NCBI GenBank assembly: GCA_001972305.1
Contig: BDDD01000567.1
Location: 372,001-436,000 of the forward strand
DNA from: Cephalotus follicularis
Taxonomy: Eukaryota > Streptophyta > Magnoliopsida > Oxalidales > Cephalotaceae
DNA: 64,000 nt
Reading direction: 5' to 3'
The position numbers were made by a program, and so were the translations under genes. Under the pieces are notes generated by a model that saw nothing but the letters and a program-made list of their open reading frames with translations, ran no database searches and had not been told where the DNA came from. Shown one piece after another: positions 1 through 10,389 of this stretch; position 1 is the first letter of the stretch, and each line of letters begins with the position of its first letter.

Positions 1-244
1 CTCACAGTTCTTGCTTCTTCCTTGGACGCTAACGTCCCTTCTTCTCTGCTACACTATTCCTCTGGCTTGTCTACTTCGTCCACTGTTGTGCTCGGAAAGC
101 TTCAACTGCTACTGGTCCAGGCGCACGAATGAAGAAGAAGAAGAGAAAACTAGACTCTCTCTCTCTCTAAAACTCTAATCCGCAAAAGCTAAAAGAAAGG
201 ATATGAACACATCTCAAGATATATCTGCACACTCCCAACATAGC
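1..244 (-). mobile_element. X1: gypsy LTR, left piece (split by W)
   Basis: This stretch matches the last quarter of the X2 LTRs (about 22760-23025 and 28432-28690) nearly base for base, including a run of GAAGAAGAAG and a CT-rich tract. It stops at the 5-bp ATAGC (240-244), which recurs at 10183-10187 after element W, and the LTR then resumes. W therefore inserted into this older LTR. The rest of X1 lies left of the window, so whether X1 is a solo LTR or a whole element cannot be told. Confidence 0.85.
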
Positions 245-443
245 TGTAAAGCCCTGAATATATAATATATATATATATAAAGGAAAAGCGCCTGATATTA
301 AAACGCCAGGCACTTCGACTTGTGAGAATGGAGAAAGAGAGAAGGCAGAGCGCGAGCGAGAGAGAAGAGGAAGAGAAAGAGACGTCGGTGTGACGCGACG
401 CCGGGAAAGGAGAGCTCGCCGGGCAGAGTCTTCATTTCCAATG

Positions 444-3129
444 GTAAGCCCTTTTCCCTCTTCCTTCTCCCTCCTCTTTTCTTCTGTTCTGTGTCGCCAA
501 GGGCACTGTCGACCCCGTTTGCGTCGCTACTGTCGCCGTGGTTGGAGCCGGTCCTTGTCAAGGAGACTGCTCAACCCACGGTGATGACAGTTTAAACGTT
601 TTTCTGGCGTGAATCATTCGTTTTGTGCCGACTGAGTCAGCTGAGTCACCTCGACTCATTGCCACCTGAGACACAGTGATTGGTGCCGAGTCATGGCGAG
701 TGTTGACCACCAATGGGATGATCCCAAGATTTGGAGGTGAACGGTGGTACGACTGGAGCTTGAGCGACCTGGAAAGATCTCCGACAAGGCACGTCAGCTC
801 CGATTCTCACCTAGTCTCAGCCAGAGACACATCGAGCGGGCCTAGTGGATGCTTGTTTGTGAAGTGGCCGGAGTTATGGAAGTCCGACGAGTCAAATCAG
901 TGGGTTTGACTCACTGCCAGTTGTGACTATACGATTCGCGGTTAGTCATGGCAAGACACCGGCTGTATTGAATAGATCGTCCAATGTGGAACCTATTTAT
1001 GGGTGTCGCCAGAGCTGAGCAAGTGGGCCGGAAACTGGCCGAAGCTCTGGTGGCGACAATATTGTGATTCTGATGTGTAAAGTGTAACAAAAACGAGTTG
1101 TGTATGCAGTGTGAAGAGATTGGCTGAGGATAGGAGGTTCGCTAGATAAATCGCTAACAGGTAGGTTATACTATTTGCCACATTTCTGTATTTGTTTGGA
1201 TTATTACTGTTATTATGTGATTGTTGATTGCTTACATGTTAAATGGAAGGAATGGGGAACTGGGTATATGTATAATCTGTTTTACTGGTCCTAAAACAGA
1301 TTTCATGGATTTTGGACATAGTTCCATTGATTTGCGAACTATTTTGTAAACGGCATTTTCTATCAAAACCGTCGACGCCTTATGCTTTCAAAACCAAACC
1401 CGTCGACGCTTTCATGTTTTAAACTGAGTAGTCGATATTTTATACTTATGCTTTCTAAAACCGTCAACTCTTTTGTGTGTTAACTGAATAGCCGACACTT
1501 TACATTTTTAAAATAAACTAATCGACGCTTAGTGCCTGTTTTTCAAAATGTCACTGTTTCTCGCAGTTTTCAATTCCAAACTGTTTCCTCTTTAAATGGA
1601 TTTCATAGGAAGCCTCCCTAAGGCCTTGTAACCTATGGAAACCCTTTTAACACTTGGATTTCAAAGATAATGTTTCAAAGAAGAAGTTAAGAAAGTTCCC
1701 AACGAAAGAGTTTACACAATGGTTTACGAAATGATTTCCAATGAATGGTTTGGATAGCTCCATTTGCAGGATATTTCTGGACACGAATATTCTCCATTTG
1801 ACTTCCCTTCCATTCATTATAACTTCGATAGGGACCAACCAAATGATATATGAAAAGTTGATTACAAAACGGATTATGAACACGAAATGGCAATTGGATA
1901 TGAAAAATGACTTATGATTACGAAATGATCTTTATATGATTTGATGGATATGAATCCTATGAGATCCTTTATGAAATGGTCCCTATCCTTTAAATGAATA
2001 TATGTTATGGGTTACGAGTATTACAAGGTATGACTATGATATATATTATTGTTTGAGACCTATGAGATAACCCATTCATAATCTTCGTTTCCGTCGCGAG
2101 GATTATGGATGTTAGATGACATCATCATTGGAGGTTACATGGCGGCTATGGGTTCTGACCGTTTTTACGGCTTTACCACTATACTTACGGGCTCTGACCG
2201 TTTTTATGGCTTAGTCATGATGTGATTAGCGTTATCTCTTCCTCACTCGGCTACGACCTCAAAAGGGTAGGTAGTCAGTGGTAGTGCTATCTCGGGCTGG
2301 AGGGGTAGAGTAGTACTCAGACCTATGGATTGTTTGTCCCTACGTATGATGAATGATTGTTCATAGAGTGTCTGCAGGCCTATGGCCTTTGATGTGATTA
2401 GGACCAACCAAGTATACCATTGCTTAGGGACGATTGGTATACTGACGTTGTCTGCAATTGTCATTCATACTCATGACATTATATGACACATGATACACAT
2501 TGTTCACTACATAACATATGATTATATTGATTACATGCATAGCACATTACTACCCTCTGGCATGCATGACATATTGTTATATACCTGTTGCACTACATGG
2601 CATATAGTATACCTACACGACATTATGTCGCTGACCCATTTCCCCTGTATGCGGAATGGGTCAGGCTCAGGCCCAGGTGATGAACTGCAGTGAGGTAAGC
2701 TGAGAAGGACGGGTTTTCTATAGCATATTTTGTTAGCCAATTGTGTATGGAGTTGCTTATAAAGAGTTGTATAAAAATGGGCCTCATGTTTATGGTTTAC
2801 TTATATGAGACGTATAAAAGGCCTTGTATTTATATCTGATTGTACGGATGTATAAGACTTGTAATGTGTAAGAGACAAAATCTAAAGATGTATAAGAGAT
2901 GTTTTATTTCAGCTATCGACTTGCCGACATGTGGCAATGCTTATGATATGTGTGTTGATGTATTAGACAGGGACAGGTCCATCATTTGAGTTGTTGTTAT
3001 GATATAGTTCTTAGAATGATGTAATAATGAGTTAAGTCGTAATTGCTTAGGGCTGAGACCCATGTATATATAAACTGCTGATTCCTCCTTTGGGAGTCTG
3101 AATATATATAATTGAGTTTTTCTTTACAG
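444..3129 (+). promoter_or_regulatory. Candidate splice donors and acceptor in the W LTR leader
   Basis: GTAAGC occurs at 444 (after AATG), GTAGGT at 1161 (after AACAG) and GTAAGC at 2695 (after TGAG). A strong acceptor, TTTTTCTTTACAG, ends at 3129. Equivalent donor and acceptor sequences are kept in the 3' LTR (donors near 7347 and 9674, acceptor ending 9959). A leader intron of about 435 bp (2695-3129) would be of ordinary plant size. This is inference from splice-site consensus only; no transcript evidence is available. Confidence 0.3.
1371..1526. repeat. GTCGAC-type motif array in W 5' LTR, about 30-bp spacing
   Basis: Six cores start at 1371, 1402, 1431, 1463, 1491 and 1521: GTCGAC, GTCGAC, GTCGAT, GTCAAC, GCCGAC, ATCGAC. 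Intervals are 28-32 bp, near three helical turns. The better copies read CCGTCGACGC followed by a T-rich stretch. The linkers differ, so this is not a simple tandem repeat. Confidence 0.7.
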
Positions 3130-3355
3130 GGAGTTAAGTCCGATAAACGAATACTTCATGCCCGATTTTCAGGAGATTTTAAGAGTTAGTTTTTATTTGA
3201 ATTGATTATTCTGTTGATGTTATATGACTTTGGTTTAAAGTTTATATTTATAGCACTATTTGAGTATGATCATATGATTGAAAGGATTGAAGGGAATGTA
3301 TATATCACGCGTCGGATCGGGGGGGTTTACTCCTGCGGTTCGGGGTATGACAGCT

Positions 3356-3367
3356 TGGTATCAGAGC
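3356..3367 (+). other. W primer-binding site (tRNA-Met)
   Basis: TGGTATCAGAGC begins four bases after the 5' LTR end and is complementary to the 3' end of plant initiator tRNA-Met, the usual primer for Tekay-type gypsy elements. It fixes the LTR boundary and the plus orientation of W. Confidence 0.9.
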
Positions 3368-3624
3368 CGGTCTATCCTAGATACATCAGGATAGGATCGT
3401 AGGCTATTGGGAATTAAAAGTGATTAATTGAATAAAGTGCTATTTGGAGTTAATTGGTGATCTGGAATAATAATAAGTTTAATGTTGAGTTCTTTGAGAT
3501 TAAGTGATATGGACAAGTTGCTCTTAATGGAATTGAGTGATATTGATGAATTGTGGTTTTATAATTATCTTGGATTATGAATGTGGATATCGATAGCTGA
3601 CTTTGTCTCTTATACAAGGTAGGT

Positions 3625-5078
3625 ATGGAAGGCCGACGCGGAAATGCCGCAACAGGAGGTAGAATCGGGCCGACAATTAGACGGACTCAATCCACCAGAG
3701 CTACTGTACAGCAAAGTGCAGCCCAGGAAAAGGATAATGCTACTCCTAATCGAGGAGAATCCAGAGGTTTTCTGAGGGAAATGTGTTCTTTGATGAACAG
3801 AGTGAACGCATTTATGCGACGTCAAGGGGCTACAACAGAACAAACCCTAGTTGGAAGACAGGTTAGGCATGCAGCTGAAGCACCTGAACAAACCCCAACA
3901 GCAAGACCAGCTTGGCATGTTGAGTTAGCAAGGAGATCAGTAGTAGGTCATCCAAGGCTCAGAGATGATTCTTTAATTAGGTTCTTGGAGCTAAATCCTC
4001 CACATTTTTAGGAGATTCAGATGACGTTGCTTCCGAAGAATGGTTAACACAAATGAATAAGATTTTTGACTTCTTAGGGTGTACAGATTCTCAAAAGATT
4101 GCTTTTGCCACTAGTATGGTTCGAGGTGAAGCAAAGCTGTGGTGGACAATGGTTAAATCCTCCTGGGAAGAATCAGGGGTGGTAAGATCTTGGGATATGT
4201 TTGTCACGGAGTTTAACGGGAAGTATCCACTCGAGATCAACATTGACGAGAAGGAGGCCGAATTCCTTAGTCTAACACAAGGTGATATGTCTGTACCTCA
4301 TTACGAAGCTAAGTTTGTTGAATTAGCGAGGTTTGTCCCTCATTTGGTGGGTACTGAAGCAAGAAAAGCCAAGGAATTCTTTGGTAGACTCAGGCCAAAC
4401 ATTAGACAAAGGTTAATACCATTTCGATCAGCATCCTTCTATGAATTGGCTTGCAAAGCTAGGGAGCTTGAATCCGTGGCTGAAGAATTTTACAACATGA
4501 GGATTCAGAGTGGTAGCAGTAGGTCTGCTTCTGCATGTTGGCAATCAGGGAGCAAGTCTCAGAGATCCGGGAACAGCAGTCCTGGACAGAGTGGTTTGCC
4601 CCAGGCTATTGGTAGTCCAACTATGATTGCAGGTCAGAGAGAATAGCTTAGAGGAATCCAACAGAGAGGGCGAAGCCGTGGATTTTGACAGAGGGAGCAA
4701 AGGAGAATGGCGGGCCTGGGAGGTCGCTCTAGACTTGCCAGTAGTGGTAGTCAGGTTTCCTTTGACCCGTGCATGCACTGCCCACTCACAAATCACGTAT
4801 CTGATGATTGCTGGTGCAAGGCTGGAAAATGTATGAGGTGTGGAGCTTTGGACCATATGGTTAGAGAGTGTCCTCATGAATGATATGGTTCCGGGAGCCA
4901 GCAGGTACAGGGTATGGATCAGTCTCTAGGAGATTTTGATCAAGACCAGAGTATCGGTTATCAGCCAAGCCATGATTTTGGACAGCTGTATCAGGATCAC
5001 CCTGGTACTAGTTCACCTTCTCAGGCGAGAAGAGATCGAGGTAAGCGACCTATGGGATCGATGCCTCCAAAAGAGTAG
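3625..5078 (+). pseudogene. gag: W gag remnant
   Basis: Translation from the ATG at 3625 gives a basic N-terminus (MEGRRGNAATGG), a stretch rich in Q, R and T, then a Retrotrans_gag core around 4015-4500 with EEWLTQMNKIFDFLGCTD, RGEAKLWW, SLTQGDMSVPHYEAKFVELA and RLRPNIRQRL. A CCHC zinc knuckle (CMRCGALDHMVREC) lies near 4833-4872, as expected for nucleocapsid. A Q/G/S-rich tail follows. In life the protein would assemble the virus-like particle and bind element RNA. It is fossil, with a few breaks. The family match is by remembered motif, not by search. Confidence 0.85.
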
Positions 5079-5379
5079 AGTTATACTATAAACAAGGGAG
5101 CTATTGGGATCTGCTTAAGTTTGAAGGTACTATTCTTATTTCTCTATAAATAACACGGACTCTTATAAATCTGGGTTCATTCTGTTTATGCATTACCTTG
5201 CATTTTGTATGTCATGATGATGTGAAATCTGAATATTTATTGGATGTTATGTAAATTAACACCCCATTAGGAGAGTTTACTCATCCCGAATAGGCGTGCG
5301 AGTCGTGTGCTATGAAAATAGTCGACCCTATATGATGACAAACCTCTTAGGTTGTCGATGGATGAGTTGAAAGTGATTA

Positions 5380-7110
5380 CAGGGATGACTCCAAACGGAT
5401 ATGTATTGTTGTTAACAGCTCCAAGTCACGATATGGACTATATGAAAGGATCGTAATGTCGTTTGGGATGACCAAAGCCCTGCTACATTCGTAAACCTTA
5501 TGAAAAGGGTGTATAATGCATATCTTAACTGAATCATCGTAATCTCCTTCGATGATGTGTTAGTGCATTCCAAGCCTACGGAATACCATGGAAGCGGTTG
5601 GGCTGAGCATGGCGGGTCTTGCTAGATCCTCGATGGTATGCCAAGTTCATTAGATATGAATTTTGGTTATCAGAGGATGTTTTCCCTGATCACATTGTCT
5701 TTAGTGCTAGTTCATCTGTGGACCTAACAAGGATAGAAGCAGTGAAGGATTGGAAACGGCTAACCAACGTGACTGAGATCCATAGTTTCTTTGGCTTAGC
5801 GGGCTATTACCGCCGCTTTGTCTAGCAAATTTTTCAGGTTATTACACCATTGACCCGATTGACGCAGAAAGACAGAGGATGTAAGTGATGACAGTTGTGA
5901 ATGGAGCTTCTAGGAGTTAAAACATCGTCTGATATCTGTGCTAATCATGGCTTTACCTGAGGGTAGTGAAGATTGTGTGGTATATAGTGATGCCTCAGGA
6001 AATGGTTGAATTGTCTTTGTGATTATTTGGGGAAGTGAGTGCCTATGTCTCAAGGAAAGTTGGAACCTCATGAGTAAGTCGTTCTACTCATGACCTAGAA
6101 ATTGCAGCTTTAGCTATGCGCTACGCAAATGGAGACCCTATATATACGGCACAAGTTTGCGATTTTCACAAATCACAAGGATCCAAAAAATCTTTTCTCC
6201 CAGAAGGATCTAAATATGAGACAAAGAAGGTAGATGCAGCTGCTCTATAGTTACGTCTGTGAAATCCAATATCACCCAGGTCAGGCTAATGTGGTGGCAG
6301 ACGCCTTAAGTCGCTGATTAGCTTGCTTGACAATCTCCCCAGTTCTAGCACGACCATGGTTGATGGGTAGAATTAGAGAGGCCGTGGGATGGATGGTGAA
6401 TTTCTTAAGGCTACATTACATGATCAAGATGAGTTCAAACACAAATAGTCAATTCATGGGGATGAATTGATGAGATTCCAAGGCAGAGTTTGTATCCCTT
6501 ACAATAAATGGCCGAAGGGTGAGCTATGGTCACAAGCATATCGCTCTAGTTTCTCAGTACATTCGGCGATTAGAAAGATGTGCTGAGATCTAAAGCTCGA
6601 TTAGGTGGAATGACATGAAGAGGGAGTAGGCGTAGTTGCCTACAGGCTTGCCCTACCACTCAACCTATGCGATCAGCATCTATCTCGTAAGTCATGGTAC
6701 ATGGATAAAATCATAGTGGTGTAACGGGCATGCATAATGGATTGGGGTGGCAGTTTGGATGAACATCTGCCATTGTTAAAATTCCCAGTGAGAGGTTATG
6801 TATTACGTGATGTGTCCGTGTCTCAATGCTCATAATGTATTATCCAGCTCCTTCTCACATGCTACTGTATGAGCCGTTAGAGTTAAGGATGGATACGAGC
6901 TTGAAGAGAACATATATATATTTAGAAATAGTTTTGGAATGATATGGACGCTGAATAACGATGGAATGGGTTATGTGGTTACGAATTGAATGGTTGTGGA
7001 TTAAACGGTTAAGAAACAAGGACAATGCCCTAACTGAGGTGTTATGGCAACATGGGCTTGAGGAAGCCACATGGAACATGAAGGAGAGATGAAGACATTG
7101 TACCCTCAAA
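5380..7110 (+). pseudogene. pol: W pol remnants (RT, RNase H, integrase, chromodomain tail)
   Basis: Recognisable blocks appear in order: an RT palm block near 5440-5580 (YERIVMSFGMTKA), the RT-RNase H linker near 5740-5822 ([16 protein letters not shown]), an RNase H end near 6270-6315 ([15 protein letters not shown]), traces of integrase near 6480-6700, and a chromodomain-like tail near 7020-7090 (LWQHGLEEATW). No protease block was found between gag and RT. The region is strongly decayed and compressed, with many breaks, so it cannot make a working polymerase. The chromodomain remnant supports a chromovirus assignment. Confidence 0.8.
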
Positions 7111-7147
7111 TGTTTTAACCAGGGAATCTCGGGACCATATTTCTCTA

Positions 7148-7159
7148 AGGAAGGGAGGA
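7148..7159 (+). other. W polypurine tract
   Basis: AAGGAAGGGAGGA-type purine run directly before the TG of the 3' LTR, the expected plus-strand primer. It sets the LTR start at 7160. Confidence 0.85.
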
Positions 7160-8274
7160 TGTAAAGCCCCGAATATATATATAAAGAAAAGCGCCTGGCG
7201 TTAAAACGCCAGGTACTTCGGCTAATGAGAATGGAGAAAGAGAGAAGGCAGAGCGCGAGCGAGAGAGAAGAGGAAGAGAAGGAGACACCGGTGTGACACG
7301 ACGCCAGGAAAGGAGAGCTCGCTGGGCGGAGTCTTCATTTCCAACGGTAAGCCCTTTTCCCTCTTCCTTTTCCCTCCTCTTTTCTTCGGTTCTGTGTCAC
7401 CGAGGGTCACTGTCGACCCCGTTTCCACCGCTGCTGTCACCGTGGTTGGAGCCGGTCCTTGTCAAGGAGACTGCTCTACCCACGGTGATGACGGTTTAAG
7501 CGTTTTTCTGGCGTAAATCATTCGTTTTGTGTCAGCTGAGTTAGCTGAGTTGCCTCGACTGGTTGCCCCCTGAGACACGGTGTTTGGCGCCGAGTCATGG
7601 CGAGTCTCGACCACCAATGGGATGATCGCAAGATTTGGAGGTCAATGGTCGTGCGACCGGAGCTTGAGCGACCTGGCCAGAGCTCCGGCAACGCGCGTCA
7701 GCGCCGATTCTCACCGAGTCTCAGCCAGAGACACGTCGAGCGGGCCTAGTGGATGCTTTTTTGTGAAGTGGCCAGAGTTGTGGAAGTCCGGCGAGTCAAC
7801 TAAGTGAGTTTGACTCAATGCCGGCTGTGACTGTATGATTCGCGGAGAGTCACGGTAAGACACCGACAGTATTGAATAGATCGTCCAATGTGGAACCTGT
7901 GTATGGGTGTCGCTGGAGCTGAGCGAGTCATCCGGAAACTGGCCGAAGCTCCGGTGGCGACGGTATTGTGATTCCCATGTGTAAAGTGTAACGAAAACAT
8001 GTTGTGTATGCAGTGCGAAGAGATTGGCTGAGGATAGGAGGTTCGCTAGCTAAATCGCTAACAGGTAGGTTATACTATTTGCCACATTTCTGCATTTGTA
8101 TGGATTATTACTGCTATTATGTGATTGTTGATTGCTTACATGTTAAATGGAAGGAATGGGGAACTGGGTATATGTATAATCTATTTTACTGGTCTTAAAA
8201 CAGATGTCGTGGATTTTGGACATAGTTCCATTGATTTGCGAACTATTTTGTAAACTGCATTTTCTATCAAAACC

Positions 8275-8430
8275 GTCGATGCTTTATGCTTTCAAAACCA
8301 AACCCGTCGACGCTTTCATGTTTTAAACTGAGTAGTCAATGTTTTATACTTATGCTTTCTAAAACCGTCGACTCTTTTGTGTGTTAACTGAATAGTCGAC
8401 ATTTTACGTTTTTAAACTAAACTACTCGAC
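8275..8430. repeat. GTCGAC-type motif array in W 3' LTR, about 30-bp spacing
   Basis: Counterpart of 1371-1526. Cores start at 8275, 8306, 8335, 8367, 8395 and 8425, with the same 28-32 bp intervals and slightly different core bases. Confidence 0.7.
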
Positions 8431-9046
8431 GCTTAGTGCCTATTTTGCGAAATGTCAATGTTTCTCGCAGTTTTAAATTCCAAACCGTTTCCTCTTTAAA
8501 TGGATTTCATTGGAAGCCTCCCTAAGGCCTTGTAACCTATGGAAACCCTTTTAACACTTGGATTTCAAAGATAAAGTTTCAAAGAAGAAGTTAAGAAAGT
8601 TCCCATCAAAAGAGTTTACACAATGGTTTACGAAATGATTTCCAATGAATGGTTCGGATAGCTACATTTGCGGGATATCTGGATGCGGATATTCTCCATT
8701 TGACTTCCCTTCCATTCATTATAACTTTGATAGGGAGCAACTAAATGATATATGAAAAGTTTATTACAAAAGGGATTATGAACACGAAATGGCCATTGGA
8801 TATGAAAAATGACTTATGATTACGAAATGATCTTTATATGATTTGACGGATGTGGATCCTATGAGATCCTTTACGAAATGGTCCCTATCCTTTAAATGAA
8901 TATATGTTATGGGTTACAAGTATTACAAGGTACGACTACGATATATATTATAGTTTGAGACCTATGAGATAACCCATTCGTAATCTTCGTTTCCGTCGCG
9001 AGGATTATGGATGTTAGATCACATCATCATTGGAGGTTACATGGCG

Positions 9047-9200
9047 CCTATGGGTTCTAACCGTTTTTACGGCTTTACCACTATACTTACGGGTTCTAAC
9101 CGTTTTTACGGCTTTACCACCATACTATGGGTTCTGACCGTTTTTACGGCTTTACCACTATACTTATAGGCTTTGACCATTTTTACGGCTTAGCCATGAT
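9047..9200. repeat. Four copies of a roughly 36-bp unit in W 3' LTR
   Basis: The unit is GGGTTCTGACCG, then TTTTTACGGCTTTACCAC and a short AT-rich linker. Four copies lie here against two in the 5' LTR (about 2148-2222). The copy number changed after insertion, by slippage or unequal exchange. Confidence 0.75.
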
Positions 9201-10182
9201 GTGATCAGCGTTATCTCTTCCCCACTCGGCTATGACCTAAAAAGGGTAGGTAGTCGGTGGTAGTACTATCTCGAGCCGGAGGGGCAGAGTAGTACTCAGA
9301 CCTACGGATTGTGTGTCCCTACGTATGATGACTGATTGTTCATAGAGTGTCTGCAGGCCTATGGCCTTTGATGTGATTAGAACCAGCCAAGTGTACCACT
9401 GGTTAGGGATGGTAGGTATACTGACGTTGTCCGCAATTGTCATTCATACTCATGACATTATATGACACATGATACACATTGTTCACTACATGACATATGA
9501 TTATATTGATTACATGCATAGCACATTACTACCCTGTGGCATGCATGACATATTGTTATATACCTGTTGCACTACATGGCATATAGTATACCTACATGAC
9601 ATTATGTCGCTGACCCATTTCCCCTGTATGCGGAATGGGTCAGGCTCAGGCCTAGGTGATGAACTGTAGTGAGGTAAGCTGAGAAGGACGGGTTTTCTAT
9701 AGCAGATTTTGTTAGCCAACTGTGTATGGAGTTGCTTATAAAGAGTTGTATAAAAATGGGCCTCATGGTTATGGTTTACTTATATGAGACGTATAAAAGG
9801 CCTTAGGTCCATCATTTGAGTTGTTGTTATGATATAGTTCTTAGAATGATGTAATAATGAGTTAAGTCGTGATTGCTGAGGGCTGAGCCCCATATATATA
9901 TAAACTGCTGATTCCTCCTTTGGGAGTGTGAATATATATAATTGAGTTTTTCTTTACAGGGGGTTAAGTCCGATAAACGTATACTTCATGCTTGATTTTT
10001 GGGAGATTTTAAGAGTTAGTTTTTATTTGAATTGATTATTCCGTTGATGTTATATGACTTTCGTTTAAAGTTTATATTTATAGCACTATTTGAGTATGAT
10101 CATATGATTGAAAGGATTGAAGGGAATGTATATATCACGCGTTGGATCATGGGGGTTTACTCTCGCGGTTCGGGGCGTGACA

Positions 10183-10389
10183 ATAGCCGTCTTTTGTCTT
10201 GGAAGTTGGAATCTTCCCCAAGAAGCTTTGCATAAAAGTCCTTTAACTTCCGCAAATCCCACTTAAAACCTTGTCTTAACATCCTTCTCTTATCCATAAT
10301 TGCACATACGCCACAAAAGACAAAAGGAAGCATAGCATATATCTAAAAAAATAACTCTTAAAGATCCAAAAAAGGTACGGGGTATTACA
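10183..10389 (-). mobile_element. X1: gypsy LTR, right piece
   Basis: Continues 1-244 after W and matches the outer LTR end of X2 (23024-23234 and 28697-28911), ending in GGTATTACA. On the minus strand this is the LTR start, TGTAATACC. The next five bases, TCATT (10390-10394), would be the TSD of X1. X1 is inserted in the integrase of Ath. Confidence 0.85.

Larger units (their letters stand above)
245..3352 (+). repeat. W 5' LTR
   Basis: Long terminal repeat of about 3.1 kb, paired with 7160-10182. It opens with an AT-rich TATA-like tract (about 262-281), followed by a GAGA-rich leader-like stretch (about 325-385). Short in-frame ATG stretches inside it recur in both LTRs and are not credible genes. 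It contains a six-copy GTCGAC-type array and intron-like splice signals described separately. Confidence 0.93.
245..10182 (+). mobile_element. W: gypsy LTR retrotransposon with 3-kb LTRs
   Basis: W is bounded by TGTAAAGCC at the left and GTGACA at the right, with a perfect TSD ATAGC (240-244 and 10183-10187). LTRs are 245-3352 and 7160-10182; the internal region 3353-7159 holds a tRNA-Met primer site, a gag with zinc knuckle, shortened pol remnants with a chromodomain-like tail, and a polypurine tract. The order gag, RT, RNase H, integrase, chromodomain fits the Ty3/gypsy chromoviruses, probably near Tekay/Del. The element is broken, with well over ten breaks, and the internal region is shorter than in a whole member. 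Both LTRs align along nearly their whole length with visible divergence, so it is not very recent. Confidence 0.93.
7160..10182 (+). repeat. W 3' LTR
   Basis: Pairs with 245-3352 from TGTAAAGCCCC to GGGGCGTGACA. Overall similarity is high by eye. The two copies differ in copy number of a roughly 36-bp unit (see 9047-9200) and by some longer indels, so the pair has been diverging for some time. Confidence 0.93.

Noticed and set aside
298-584. Open frames near the LTR starts of W (also 7222-7500)
   Set aside because: Paired LTR sequence, purine-rich leader read in several frames, no domain resemblance.
3356-3367. Possible tRNA gene fragments at TGGTATCAGAG sites
   Set aside because: Only the 12-base primer complement is present at each LTR border; no cloverleaf sequence follows.
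10290-10389. Extension of the Athila integrase frame to 10290
   Set aside because: This part is X1 LTR sequence past the insertion point, so the translated tail is accidental.
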